Source: Balanoglossus misakiensis (lineage: Eukaryota > Hemichordata). From it: a DNA stretch of 64,000 bases. Position 1 is the first letter of the stretch. Every line of letters begins with the position of its first letter. The stretch covers positions 5,766,001-5,830,000 of the forward strand of contig CM082593.2 in the NCBI GenBank assembly GCA_040954595.2, read 5' to 3'. The notes under the pieces are model-generated. The model did not search any database, was not told the origin of the DNA, and was given only the letters and a program-made list of their open reading frames with translations. This document shows, piece after piece, positions 24,201 to 34,199 of this stretch. A program made the position numbers and the translations under genes.

Positions 24201-25995
24201 TCACTCTATTTCATTGTGAAGTGCATGTTTGAGAACACTTTTCTCCATGATCACAAAATTCTAGATCACTTTTAACATTCCCGATCACCTAGCAAAACTA
24301 TGCTACACAGCCAGTGATTCTTGATATAAAAGCATGCATAATAGAAAAAGTATATTAATAGCCATAGCACACTAACTATGACGCATTCACTCACTGTTGG
24401 AGATATTCAACAAATGTGGATAGATTATTTAAACAGCAGGAAACAAACACACACATAGCAACAGTAACCACAATAGCTATTGGGGTGATTTGACAAAAAC
24501 AAGTTAACTTTATCACTGACACTGGCCTACATTTAGAAGAACTTTGTCCCATTGCTATGACAACATTCTACAGTATCCACACTATGCACCCCAGTCGACA
24601 GGCTGTCACTATTTCTAGATCATTCGGTTCAACGCTCCACACTCAGGCATCTGTTTTTAGATCTACCCATACTGTGCATCACTGTGTTTTTTCAGTTTTT
24701 CAGTTTTCCACACAGATGGTGACCTGTCTACTGATAAAATATTTAATTCCATTCCATTTATAGTCTTAGCCATCCACACGTGTGACCATATGGTTTATTG
24801 ATATGGAAAAAATGTGAATTTCGTGTTCGTGTTGCTGGAATTTCAAACAACACAATAGTGAAATGTAAGCTAAATACCAAGTCTACAGTAACACAAATAA
24901 CTGTAATCTCTTCTGAGGCAGCTGATACAAGAAATCCTGACACAGCAACAAGGACATCTCGCAAACAAAGACTGACCTTGTGCTTCTGTTCCTGGTCTTT
25001 CAGCTCGGCCAGCGTCTTGTACAAGACGTGGTGGTCCAGGTCTTCGTAGTCCTCGAACGGTGACGGCAGACTGCTGCTGGGCAGCGTGGGATCGGTGAAG
25101 GCCCGTTCCTGATTCACGCTGACGTTGCGGCTGTCGATGCGGCCGAAGCTATGGATCATGTCGCGCATGGATTTCCGGTCGGCCCGGAAGCAGACGCTGG
25201 AATTCTCTTCCGGAGTGAGGTTGAGAAGAGCCATTCTGAAATGAGGGAAACATGAGTAAGTTCAAATGTAAAATGTAGTCCATCAAAAAGCTGCTAACGG
25301 ACGTGATTTCTTTTTTGGAAACTTCACTGACTCAACTCAAGGGTCGTTTTTTTTTACCTGTTCAGGTTCTCGGTGAGCTGACGTTCCACCACCTTGGGAT
25401 CAGCATCCTCGTGCAAGCCCTCCATGTACTGCTGAGTGTAGGTGACGCAGTTCTTCAGAGATCCCAGAGTCTGGTTCAACTTGGCCACCTGCAGACGCAG
25501 GCCCTCCTCCTTGGCATGCTGGATGGTCTCCACTTGGTTCAGCAACCACACCTCGCGGTTCCTCAGAGCCTCCAGCTGACGGCTGATGCAGCTGTGGATC
25601 TGACCCTTGACCTGTGAAAGAAACACCAATGATGATGTAGAAAACTGAAGGGAAAAAAATGATCTGTCCGTTGTGAGAACTATAGCCCACACATCATCAT
25701 TTTTTTATCAACAGCTTCCTTGATACCCCAGGTTCACAGTATGAAGACTTCACACAGACAAACAACTCCCCCTTTTGTGATACACATTTCCAAATCAACC
25801 AATAAACACGCATAACTTGTTCTAAACGCACATGACTACACTTTTCATCCCTACCTCCAATCCATTGATCTTCAGATTCTTCTTGGTGTCTTCAACCTGA
25901 CGGATTGCGTCTTCCAAGATAGCGATGTTGTGCTTGACTTCATTGACAAGCTGCTGCTGTCGGCTGGATTCACAACTCATGGTTGAAAAACTCAT
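21235..25995 (-). CDS. NCOA4: Nuclear receptor coactivator 4 (ferritinophagy receptor)
   Basis: NCOA4 (ARA70) is the cargo receptor that carries ferritin to autophagosomes and lysosomes for iron release. Six coding exons join in one frame: 25995-25855, 25611-25358, 25235-24977, 23257-22800, 22654-22519 and 22200-21235 (stop TAA). They total 2,214 nt, or 737 aa; human NCOA4 has 614. All junctions have GT/AG sites and compatible phases. Residues 1 to about 200 form the coiled-coil ARA70 domain, with the near-identical QIHSCISRQLEALRNREVWL block in exon 2 and an LTPEENSS...FRADRKS...IHSFG block in exon 3. A Ser/Glu-rich linker follows, then the C-terminal ferritin-binding half. Twelve WL motifs (EDWL, QKWL, NDWL, KDWL and so on) run from exon 4 to the C-terminus, as in vertebrates. 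The start ATG lies 19 nt inside exon 2 of the mRNA; a second in-frame ATG five codons on is an alternative. Coding exons are clearly more GC-rich than the introns. Confidence 0.95.
21817..21843 (-). other. NCOA4: NCOA4 ferritin heavy-chain binding motif
   Basis: Residues 536-544 read Ile-Lys-Glu-Thr-Lys-Ile-Ser-Asp-Trp and are followed by Leu. In human NCOA4 the matching segment holds Ile489 and Trp497, whose mutation abolishes binding to ferritin heavy chain. The Ile-x7-Trp spacing is identical and Phe-x-hydrophobic precedes it in both. This is one of twelve WL motifs but the only one with this full pattern, so it is the best candidate for the ferritin contact. Confidence 0.8.
22000..22056 (-). 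other. NCOA4: NCOA4 four-cysteine iron-sensing motif
   Basis: Residues 465-483 of the predicted protein contain Cys465, Cys471, Cys477 and Cys479 (C-x5-C-x5-C-x-C), plus a fifth Cys at 483. The order and spacing match human NCOA4 Cys404/410/416/418, which are reported to bind iron or an Fe-S cluster and to make NCOA4 stability iron-dependent. The flanking residues are also alike (EDVCIANEKC here, EEVCRANEPC in human). Conserved metal binding is inferred from the alignment only. Confidence 0.85.
23258..24976 (-). other. NCOA4 intron 4, no gene seen
   Basis: This 1.7-kb intron lies between coding exons 3 and 4 (phase 0 on both sides). It holds an imperfect AAC/ATC trinucleotide stretch near 23995-24032 and AT-rich DNA. 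Open frames here are short and do not look like protein. Confidence 0.7.
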
Positions 25996-26013
25996 CGAAG
26001 CATCAGAGTACAA

Positions 26014-27442
26014 CTACAGATAGAATCAATACAACAAGACAGATCAGTACGGTGACTTAATCAAACATGTGTTAGTGGCCACCCCTGTATAATTCAAACT
26101 TGTCTCTGGTGCCCACTTTGTTACAGTTAGTGTACCTGTGCAATGTCCTTGTACAATGTATATAAGGTGACTTATTAATTATTACAAAATCAGATATCAC
26201 ATACAAGGACTTGTTTAATTTTAAACTCACGAATATCATCAAATCATGGATTTAATCATAGCAATCCATGCGTTCATAAAAACTGCCTCGTCATTTTAAC
26301 CTTTACCGTGTCACGTTTCACAAGCCGACAATCCACCCGTATGAAGTGGACTTTAAACAGTCTGCACACTCGGCTATTGTATGTTGATACGTCAAATCTG
26401 GGGCAATGCTTTGTTAGGTTTGGCACAGATTCCACCTACTTGCTGAACTGTACTGGCCTGGGACATTTCATAAATTAACCTAAACTGAACCCAGGTACAT
26501 AACACAGTGAACCAAATATGCAAGAAAACAACACTGGGCATAAGATTCAGCTCACGCTCAAAACATTGTTGAGGGCTCAACTTCCTTGTTTTAGTGCAGT
26601 AATTAAATTATTAAACTTATAAAGAAAAGAACATTTTCATTATGGCAATCACACATTAAAGTATATCATTTTGAATATCTGCGCGAAGATGGTATTTACA
26701 TTAAGACAGAAAATTCATAGGGCCCGTAGTTGTACGGTCTGGATTTACATTTATATAATAAATTGTCTACTGTTTTGTTATTGTGTTACCAATAGCCATT
26801 ATGCATGCATGTGGGTTTTTAATTGGAGTCTGGAGCCCTGACCACAACAAGGCGGATTGGGGAGTTCCCAACCCCCCCCCCCCCCCCTCCATGATGCGCT
26901 ATGGAAACATTCAAACCCTATTTCGGGATACTGACTACACATCGCTCTCGATTTCAGTTTCACTTTTACAGCAAAAACGGAACGATTGCATGGCTTCTTT
27001 CTGTACATGACTGAAGCACAGAAAAAGATAAGATAGTGCATACAGTGCATTGTAAGCTAGTCGCCATTTTGTACCCTAATTTAGACACGTAGACACAAGA
27101 TCGCAGTCGCCGCTTTCATGCCACATAAATGTCAGTTGGAATTATTTCACCACAACAAATAAAGAAAGCCATAAAAGATGAATTAACTGCAGGAAGTTTA
27201 CGAATCGCGACATCCAGTTGATCGGGACACGCTCTCGAATCGTGATGCGATCGACCACAACATGGCGATCAACACCGCTCGACCAGCGACCAAAACATAA
27301 GTATACTTTCAGTTGAGCGGCAATCGCACCTACCAATATTATGATTTCAGCATCTAGTCAAAAGTAGCTAGTGAATACGACACAAATCTAACGCAAAATG
27401 TTCCAAAATATGGGGAAAATCTTAACAATCCCAACGCTTACC
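26014..27442 (-). other. NCOA4: NCOA4 5' UTR exon and first intron
   Basis: A donor (AACTTGAAG|GTAAGCG) at 27442/27441 and an acceptor (ATCTGTAG|TTG) at 26014/26013 bound an intron inside the 5' UTR. The upstream exon is short and starts near 27465 if the TATA-like box at 27494-27499 is used. The intron also holds a run of 16 C at 26872-26887. No other gene is seen in it. Confidence 0.6.
26872..26887. repeat. Poly-C run of 16
   Basis: An uninterrupted run of C in the NCOA4 5' UTR intron. On the transcribed RNA it reads as poly-G. Confidence 0.85.
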
Positions 27443-27464
27443 TTCAAGTTAAGGAAGGGCGATG

Positions 27465-27600
27465 TCAATATGGTTGCTCCACCGGCATCTGCAAGTATAT
27501 AATGGTCTTACTCGACGTCACAGATACCTAAACCAATCAGCTCCCGTCTTACGTGGGGATTTTAAACTTACGCTCCAGAACGGGAAACGTGATTGGACAT
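27465..27600 (-). promoter_or_regulatory. NCOA4: Probable NCOA4 promoter
   Basis: Reading on the minus strand there is a TATATA box at about 27499-27494, a CRE-like TGACGTC near 27514-27520, and CCAAT boxes in both orientations near 27532 and 27593. The spacing from the TATA box to the first-exon donor fits a short 5' UTR exon. The start site itself is inferred. Confidence 0.5.
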
Positions 27601-27949
27601 ATTTTCCCGGTGCCGTGTCGGCGAAAAGGTCGTTGTAAATTAGGTCATGACCTTCAAGAAGTTCAAGATAGATACGTGTCTACCAGGGGCGGTTGATACA
27701 GTGTGCTATAGTACTTCATCGTGTACATTCATACAGTTATCTATTTTCATAAAATTAGACAAAAATCGTCTTTTGATTCTTGTAAGATGGAAACAGTCAT
27801 TATTTCAAAAGGTCATGGTCATCATCCTGACTGAAAATTCAAGGATAACGCTCATGTTTGCACACGTAAAAGTAAACTGCATTGACATGAATTCCGAAGT
27901 GAAGTTCTAAAAATGAAATATAACGCCAATCAAGCCATGTTGTTGTTGA

Positions 27950-28539
27950 CAGAATTTACTTCTGTATTTATTCAGGTAGACTACTGACAGGCAATTTCTA
28001 AATAGATAAAAACAAAATATCAAACACAAGAAGAGCGATAAAAGTGTAAAAAATGATGATAATCGCTGAATGAAGTTTGATGGTACATTTCAGAAAATAA
28101 ACAAATACCAGTAAATGAAAACTGCTGATGGAAATTAAAGTTACAAACAGACGTTCTGAAATATGGAATAACTATTTTTAAATGGGTATACATGGTTTGC
28201 GATGGTTTCTCTGACCATATTGTATATTCTATTTACATACGTAATTGCTCAGAATAATGGTCAAAACACAATAAAAATATCTTGTTTCAACCTGCCATGC
28301 TTTAATTACATAGTTGCAGACTGACAAGCTTTCCTATTCTAATCTTCAATATAGCATTTGCCATGTTGACTGACACAGGAAGTGTTTAAATACTACATGT
28401 TCTGTGTCATCACAGACGCGTAAATACATGTATGTACATGTGACATACACAGTCCACTGCCTCAGCCAGCTTGGCAAGGTTTACACGTATGTATTCACGT
28501 CTATTTAAATACTCTCTACACCAATGGTCCATCCGTTCT
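27950..28539 (-). other. BLOC1S2: BLOC1S2 3' UTR with candidate poly(A) signal
   Basis: AT-rich non-coding DNA follows the stop codon. Minus-strand AATAAA lies at 27972-27967. This would leave about 0.5 kb between the end of BLOC1S2 and the NCOA4 start, so the two genes are head to tail on the minus strand. Confidence 0.45.
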
Positions 28540-29852
28540 TTACCTCTTCTCAAGCTGTTTAAATTTGGTTTCTGAAGAGAAAGAAAAATCCACACAAACC
28601 AAGTTATCATTAAATTTGAATTCTTCCCATAATTGTTCACTGTATTTAATGAGCTAGTTGCAATGTGTCACTGTTTTGGCTTGTTTTTTTTTCACATGGT
28701 TGTACACTCACCAAGTCTCTTGGAGTAAGCATCTAATCGATACGCTGCCTGTTCTAGATTGGCCACACTCTCTTCTACTTGGTCTATCTGATCCAAATAT
28801 GGTTGAAGACTTCTATCTGTTGGTGGAAAAATTAAGACCCACAATATGGAATTATTACTACCAGTTATTGAAAGACATACTAGCAGGTCATTACCATCAC
28901 CATGGCAATGAGTTATTCAAAACGGTATGTAATCTGTTCAAGGATATCATTGTCAAACCAGAACACCTATTAACTTAGACAGTGCATTCATTACTGTACA
29001 CACAATACCGCCCTCACAGTTCATCTACATGACATTTCACATGCTTACATTTTTCATTGAGTGTTTGCATTGATGTGGCTATACTCGATGTCATCTGTTT
29101 CATTTCACTGTACTTGTGGATTGTCAGTCTGTTCATCTTCTCCAGTAATTTGTAATCTTCTGTTGTTGCTATGGTGACAAGAACAAACATAGAGGTTGGT
29201 TGTATATACAATGGCTATGTTTCTACAGCACACGTTTTTGTTTCTCTTGGCATGATTGTGTAAATAAACATTCTCATTACCAGCCAGGTCTCCTTTAAGA
29301 TATTCTTCTAATTTCATAAACATATCTTCGCACAATTTCTTTGTATCTGGTTTACTTGTATCGGCCACCGGCATCTTTTCTGCTGCTGCAAAATGAAATC
29401 AACAGTAAAAATCAAACAATATTGCAACTAAAATGTAAAGCATACACTACTACATCATGTATGTAATACCTTATGTGTATCAAAGATGAACCCTGCCCAT
29501 CATCACATACCAAATAACACAATGGTGAGGTTTTAAACTCCAAGGGTTGAAATACTGATAATTTTAGCAATTTTCAAAATATATCTGATGATCAAACGGC
29601 CAGCACTGGGAATATTTCCGACACTTCCTAAATTACAAGGGCCAATCCGGTGACCCTGTATCTCGTTGTGAGACGCGTCCGCTCATATTTGCAGAACACG
29701 AAGCGTTTATCTCCTGGATAGAAATGAATAAAATAACCAGATTATTTACCTGTATGTTTAGGTGTCGTTTTTTCTTCTTCTTTCTTTTCTAACTGCTCAT
29801 TTTCCGATTTTTCTGTCGGAGGGGGCGGGGTGCCACTCACTACGTCTGCCAT
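28540..29852 (-). CDS. BLOC1S2: BLOC-1 / BORC subunit 2 (BLOS2)
   Basis: BLOC1S2 is a small coiled-coil subunit shared by BLOC-1 (endosome to lysosome-related organelle trafficking) and BORC (lysosome positioning through Arl8). Five exons join in frame: 29852-29750, 29385-29281, 29168-29049, 28816-28712 and 28571-28540 (stop TAA). They give 465 nt, or 154 aa; human has 142. The N-terminus ([20 protein letters not shown] and on) is low-complexity and acidic. The core is strongly conserved: [18 protein letters not shown], then [45 protein letters not shown] and the terminal KQLEKR. Every junction is phase 1 (one base, then two). Exon 2 begins at a CAGCAG, so its acceptor was fixed by reading frame. 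The ATG is the first in the exon and follows a promoter shared with RNF181. Confidence 0.95.
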
Positions 29853-30040
29853 TTTGAAATGTACATAACCCGGAAGCGGAAGTGGGTTTATGTTTATTTC
29901 GTGTAGTCATTCTTCAAATGCGTGTCGCCGGGTTGCCGGTTGAGCTGTCGCTTCAGTTCTAAGTCTTTTTAACGATCGCTGTCATCAGCTATACACACCG
30001 CAGTCTGGTTTACGTTAGGTCTTTGTAGACGATTGCAAGA
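29853..30040. promoter_or_regulatory. Bidirectional promoter, BLOC1S2 / RNF181
   Basis: Only 188 bases separate the two divergent start codons. The stretch is more GC- and CpG-rich than its surroundings and holds a tandem ETS/GABP-type site, CCGGAAGCGGAAGTG at 29870-29884. There is no clear TATA box. This is the usual build of a housekeeping divergent promoter, and the 5' UTRs of both genes must lie inside it. Confidence 0.75.
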
Positions 30041-31546
30041 ATGGCTTCGTATTTCGATGAACATGACTGTGACGACAGCGGCCCTCATCGCCAAACAGAT
30101 CTGCTCGAATTAGCCAGGTAACTATGGAAGTTCTGTGTTTTATATGGGTTTATAGGGATTCTAGATACATGGGCATCTATCTATACGTCCTGAATAATGT
30201 TAGCCCAAGATTCCATCGAGCTATTGTGAATTTTGTCTTGCTTTTCTGTAGCAACTTCAGCCATATATGTTAACACCACAGGCGTGGTAATGACCACTTA
30301 ACTTGCTCCTGTGGTTACCTATTAGTATCATGTATTCAGGAAAAGTCCTGTTTTTTTTTTGTGTTTTTTTTTTTCAGGATGTTACTTAATGAAGGTTTAT
30401 TGATTGATTTATCAGAGTAAGTCAGAATCTCGTTTTTGTCTTTTTTATTTTGAGAGGGAGAATGAGAAGATGTACTGCATGATGTACAGGGTGCCTGTTA
30501 TTGCAATGATTACAATGCATTCTATCAAGTGTTGTTTTCTGTTCTATGGCGACCACTGCACTGTGATAACAAACACTTGCCATTAATGAGCTCCCAGCTA
30601 CATTTGTGTGCACTTTCGTTTCCATGGCAACTGTATATTGCGTGAAAGCAGTGTATTTTCAACTTGTGTGCACACCGTTTACCAAGGGAATGAATTATTT
30701 ATAACAGATCATGGATTGTCTGAGATTTCTGTGTTTTGTAGCAGGTTAGGTTTACCAGGTGAAAGATCAGCTCCTCCAGCCTCTGTTGCTATTGTGCAGG
30801 CTTTGCCAACGGTTGAGATATCAGCTGATCAAGTCAGTAAGTATGAGTCTTCCTCAATCATAGGAATGCATGTTCATCTTCAGATGGTTGGTGCCATTTT
30901 CATATATACAGACCTGTACATGTATATTAGTTTTGGCCAGTACACTTTATATATCATTTATTTCCATAATTACACAGTTTTGTTTCTTGTGTAGGGGATG
31001 GCAAGAGATGCCCAGTGTGTTTAATAGAATATGATCTCTGTGAAAAAACAAAACAGTTACCATGCCAACACCAGTTTCACTCCGGTTGCATACTACCATG
31101 GCTGAAGAAGGTAAGCCACGCATATATTATATGGCGCCCTCTAGTGGTCAGTCGTAAGGAAAACGTGATGAAAATAAAATTGAACTGCCAGCCTTTTTAT
31201 ATTTCCTCTGCTTGTATTGTATGATAAAACGACCGCATATTCTTTTGAAAACTGCAGTCCTCACCTTTCTATTTTCAGACAAATTCATGTCCAGTTTGCA
31301 GACATGAATTACCAACAGATGACCCAGATTATGAAGAACACAGAAAAGAAAAGGTATAGCCTTCTTTTTCACTCATCACTAATCTTCTTTTGAGGTTTTA
31401 GCGTGTGTTAATAGCTGTGTGTGGTGCTGAATAAGTTTAACAGATTATGTCCTCTTAACATTGTTCTTTTTTTTCAATCTTACCAGGCACGAGCCAAAGA
31501 AAAAGAGGCCAGGATTGGATCCTTGCATGATTCCATGTATTCCTAA
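30041..31546 (+). CDS. RNF181: E3 ubiquitin-protein ligase RNF181
   Basis: RNF181 is a small RING-H2 E3 ubiquitin ligase. Six exons join in frame: 30041-30117, 30378-30416, 30742-30836, 30995-31110, 31279-31353 and 31487-31546 (stop TAA). They give 462 nt, or 153 aa, exactly the human length. The first ten residues, [10 protein letters not shown], equal the human start, which fixes the ATG. The RING lies at about residues 76-117: CPVC, then CxH-x2-H-x2-C inside the block ending [10 protein letters not shown], ten residues, then CPVC. All eight zinc ligands are present, and so is the Trp of PWL that contacts the E2. The tail is basic ([20 protein letters not shown]). Exon 3 has a TAG/CAG tandem acceptor (start 30742 or 30745) that would add or drop one residue. 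It is divergent from BLOC1S2. Confidence 0.96.
31132..31147 (-). promoter_or_regulatory. CTCF-like motif
   Basis: On the minus strand this reads CCACTAGAGGGCGCCA, a full match to the CTCF core. It lies in RNF181 intron 4, about 20 bases after the donor. Confidence 0.55.
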
Positions 31547-32045
31547 CGTCAAATCAAAAACGTTTTGATACACTTGTGAAGTATCTCCCAGACTTTGTCT
31601 TTCGAATATGGCGTTTCTTACCATGACTCTCAATACACTTGTCCACATGTGACAATCTTATTCTCAGTTTTTGTTCCAAAATGCACAAATAGACAATAGG
31701 AACAGAGAATAGGGATATCCTGCTTAATCATAGTAATCAATTCTCAATGAATTTTCGAGTCAGTGGCTCATATTATCATCATGAGTTTTATAAATATTTT
31801 AATATTTGAAAGTGTCAAACTTTTTCTGGTTCACAGCACCAGAACAAAATGGCTGCCAAATTATGTGACTAAAATGTGCAAAACCAAGGTTAAACCCTAG
31901 CATAATGATTCCATGTTTTAAAATGTTATATGTAAATCAGAATATTGCTGTATTTATTTCGATTTTACTGAAATGTTTAGTAACCATCACATAGTTGTAC
32001 ACATGACACTTTGAAAAATGTTCAATAAAACTTCTCTTTGAGACA
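31547..32045 (+). other. RNF181: RNF181 3' UTR with poly(A) signal
   Basis: Non-coding DNA from the stop codon to an AATAAA at 32024-32029. A T-rich stretch (CTTCTCTTTG) follows, so cleavage is expected near 32045. Confidence 0.6.
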
Positions 32046-32059
32046 ATAACTTAGAATTG

Positions 32060-34199
32060 GTGTGATGGTTCTTACGGGTGAGAAGAGAAAATTCAGAATG
32101 AGAGCTCGGCTTGCAGAGATTTTAAAGGGGAAAGTACAGGGCACATCTGTAGGGACAAACGACAGCCCCTTTAACTGATCAACTCGAGTTTTATATCGGT
32201 TTGAGAGATGACAATAGCCTCACCCTGCTCTCAGATTCATGAGGACCAGAGACCAGTTTTGCATATGATGGTTATCTGAAAACTGTTACAAGCAGTCTTC
32301 TACCAGAATGAGTTGTACCAGTTGCTTGCCAGTGATTTGAGTGATGTCGGAGAAGTTTTATGCATTCTGGCAGAGTGTGTTTGTGTGATAGGGCCACACT
32401 TCATCTTTCTTTGTGGAGATGGATTGGCATGTTTTGATAGAACTATGTTTTGATAGCCAGCAAGACCTTCGATAAACACTTCATTTGTGGTTATCCTCGA
32501 GTTTGACCCCAGCTTTGGTTTTCGACTTTGACCTTCAGGGGAGTGTGTGTGTACACGTGCAAGATCAGTGTTGAAGCCTCCTGTAAGCTTGAGTTCAAAG
32601 TCTCCTGAAAATCAATCAGCGATGAAATCTTTGCAGATTAGACCAGTCTATCCTTTGTGCCCCTGCCTGATTGCACATATAGGCCAATCTAGATAATCCA
32701 GGGCCAATCTCACCACTATCTCCATCATTTGTTTTTAGGCTATGTATTTTCTTATGTCACACACATTGTTTTATCTGAAGAGACTGTTAGGCTTTGGAAT
32801 ATCGAAATTAGCAACAAGTGTTAGATGCTGAACATTCTAGAAATTGATTACGAACGGTTTGTGTAGTGAGATGCGTCAAGACGCAAGCATCTTGCATCCA
32901 GTTTCCTTCTTTGGCAATTTTTTCTGACGAATGGTAGCAAAAATGGTATGATGCTTAAAAATAATGATAAAAAGCTATAGTCATGCTTATTTCTAAATTA
33001 GATCAGGCAACCCTTGGCAGAGATGTCAGTTTTTAAAAACCAAACTAGAGTAGAGACCAGCGTTCCATGTAAAAATTATATATCAGCTTGGTGCAGTGTG
33101 TCATTACATATATAGAGTGCTCACGACATTGCAGTCAATTTTGTTATCGATGGCTTTAAATTATAGAAATGCAATCAGAGTCGGATTGCAAGTCACAGAG
33201 AATCCAGGTCTGTCCACGGAGATTTGCTTCTCGGCAAGCTCTCTGAGGAAGTTTTAGGCACCATTACCAGTTTTCACCAGACCCCCCACCATGCCATGAT
33301 CATTACGTAAAAACAGAAGGCTTCATTTTTTGAGACGTTGAGGGCGCTTTGTTGCGATCATCACCATGGATATCAACCTGGATTCTCTTGTCATTTAGTC
33401 AGTATATAATATAGCCATTTCTGTCAGGTCAATAAGGTGTGTGTGTGTGTGCGTGCTCGAGAATATCAGTATAAAAGAAGACAACAAAGTGATAAGCAGT
33501 TTACAGGGACTGAGATGTGATTTCTTGACAAAAAGGGAAAAGTTATTTACATGAATTATTAAGTGCCTGCAAACATTGATTGGCAGCAATTATCTAGCAA
33601 AAAAAACACCTTAGAACTAACAACTACATAATAATGAATAATACTGCACTTGAGATATGATATTGGCACTTATTGACTCCTACAAGGTCAATAATAAGAC
33701 TTTTACCATCATGCATTGAAATATTATTAGATATTTGCACATAACCATACATGCATATGAGATTCTAGCAATTACAGTAAAATTATCATGAAAAGTTAGT
33801 GCATGTCCTAAGATTGAAGAAAATAACACACCAACTACCGGGGGAAAAGTCCTAATTAAAGAGATCATGAAGGAACAACAATGGCATGAACATGGAACAA
33901 AATCAAACTTTAACAGATGAAATATAAGCAAGCATTTTGTGATTGTATGACTTGGATAATTTTTAAAGTACTAAATATGGTTATAATTCAAATGCTTTTT
34001 TTTTTTACGTATATATATAATATAAGCTGTGCATCAAACAAGTGGCTTATCTACGGCTAGAAATCAATACATAACAATGAGTTGGGATATATAAGGAGTG
34101 GTAAATCCAAACATCGACGACTGGATATGCTTTTTTTTTTTTCGTGGTGATTGTCGCGTCGTCCTTAGTGTGGCCAGGGTCACTCTTTCTGTGTTTCAT
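32060..34199. other. Region between RNF181 and the hnRNP 3' end
   Basis: No coding exon recognised. It contains a short GT run near 33438-33451 and several A/T homopolymers. The hnRNP transcript may end inside it. Confidence 0.5.
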
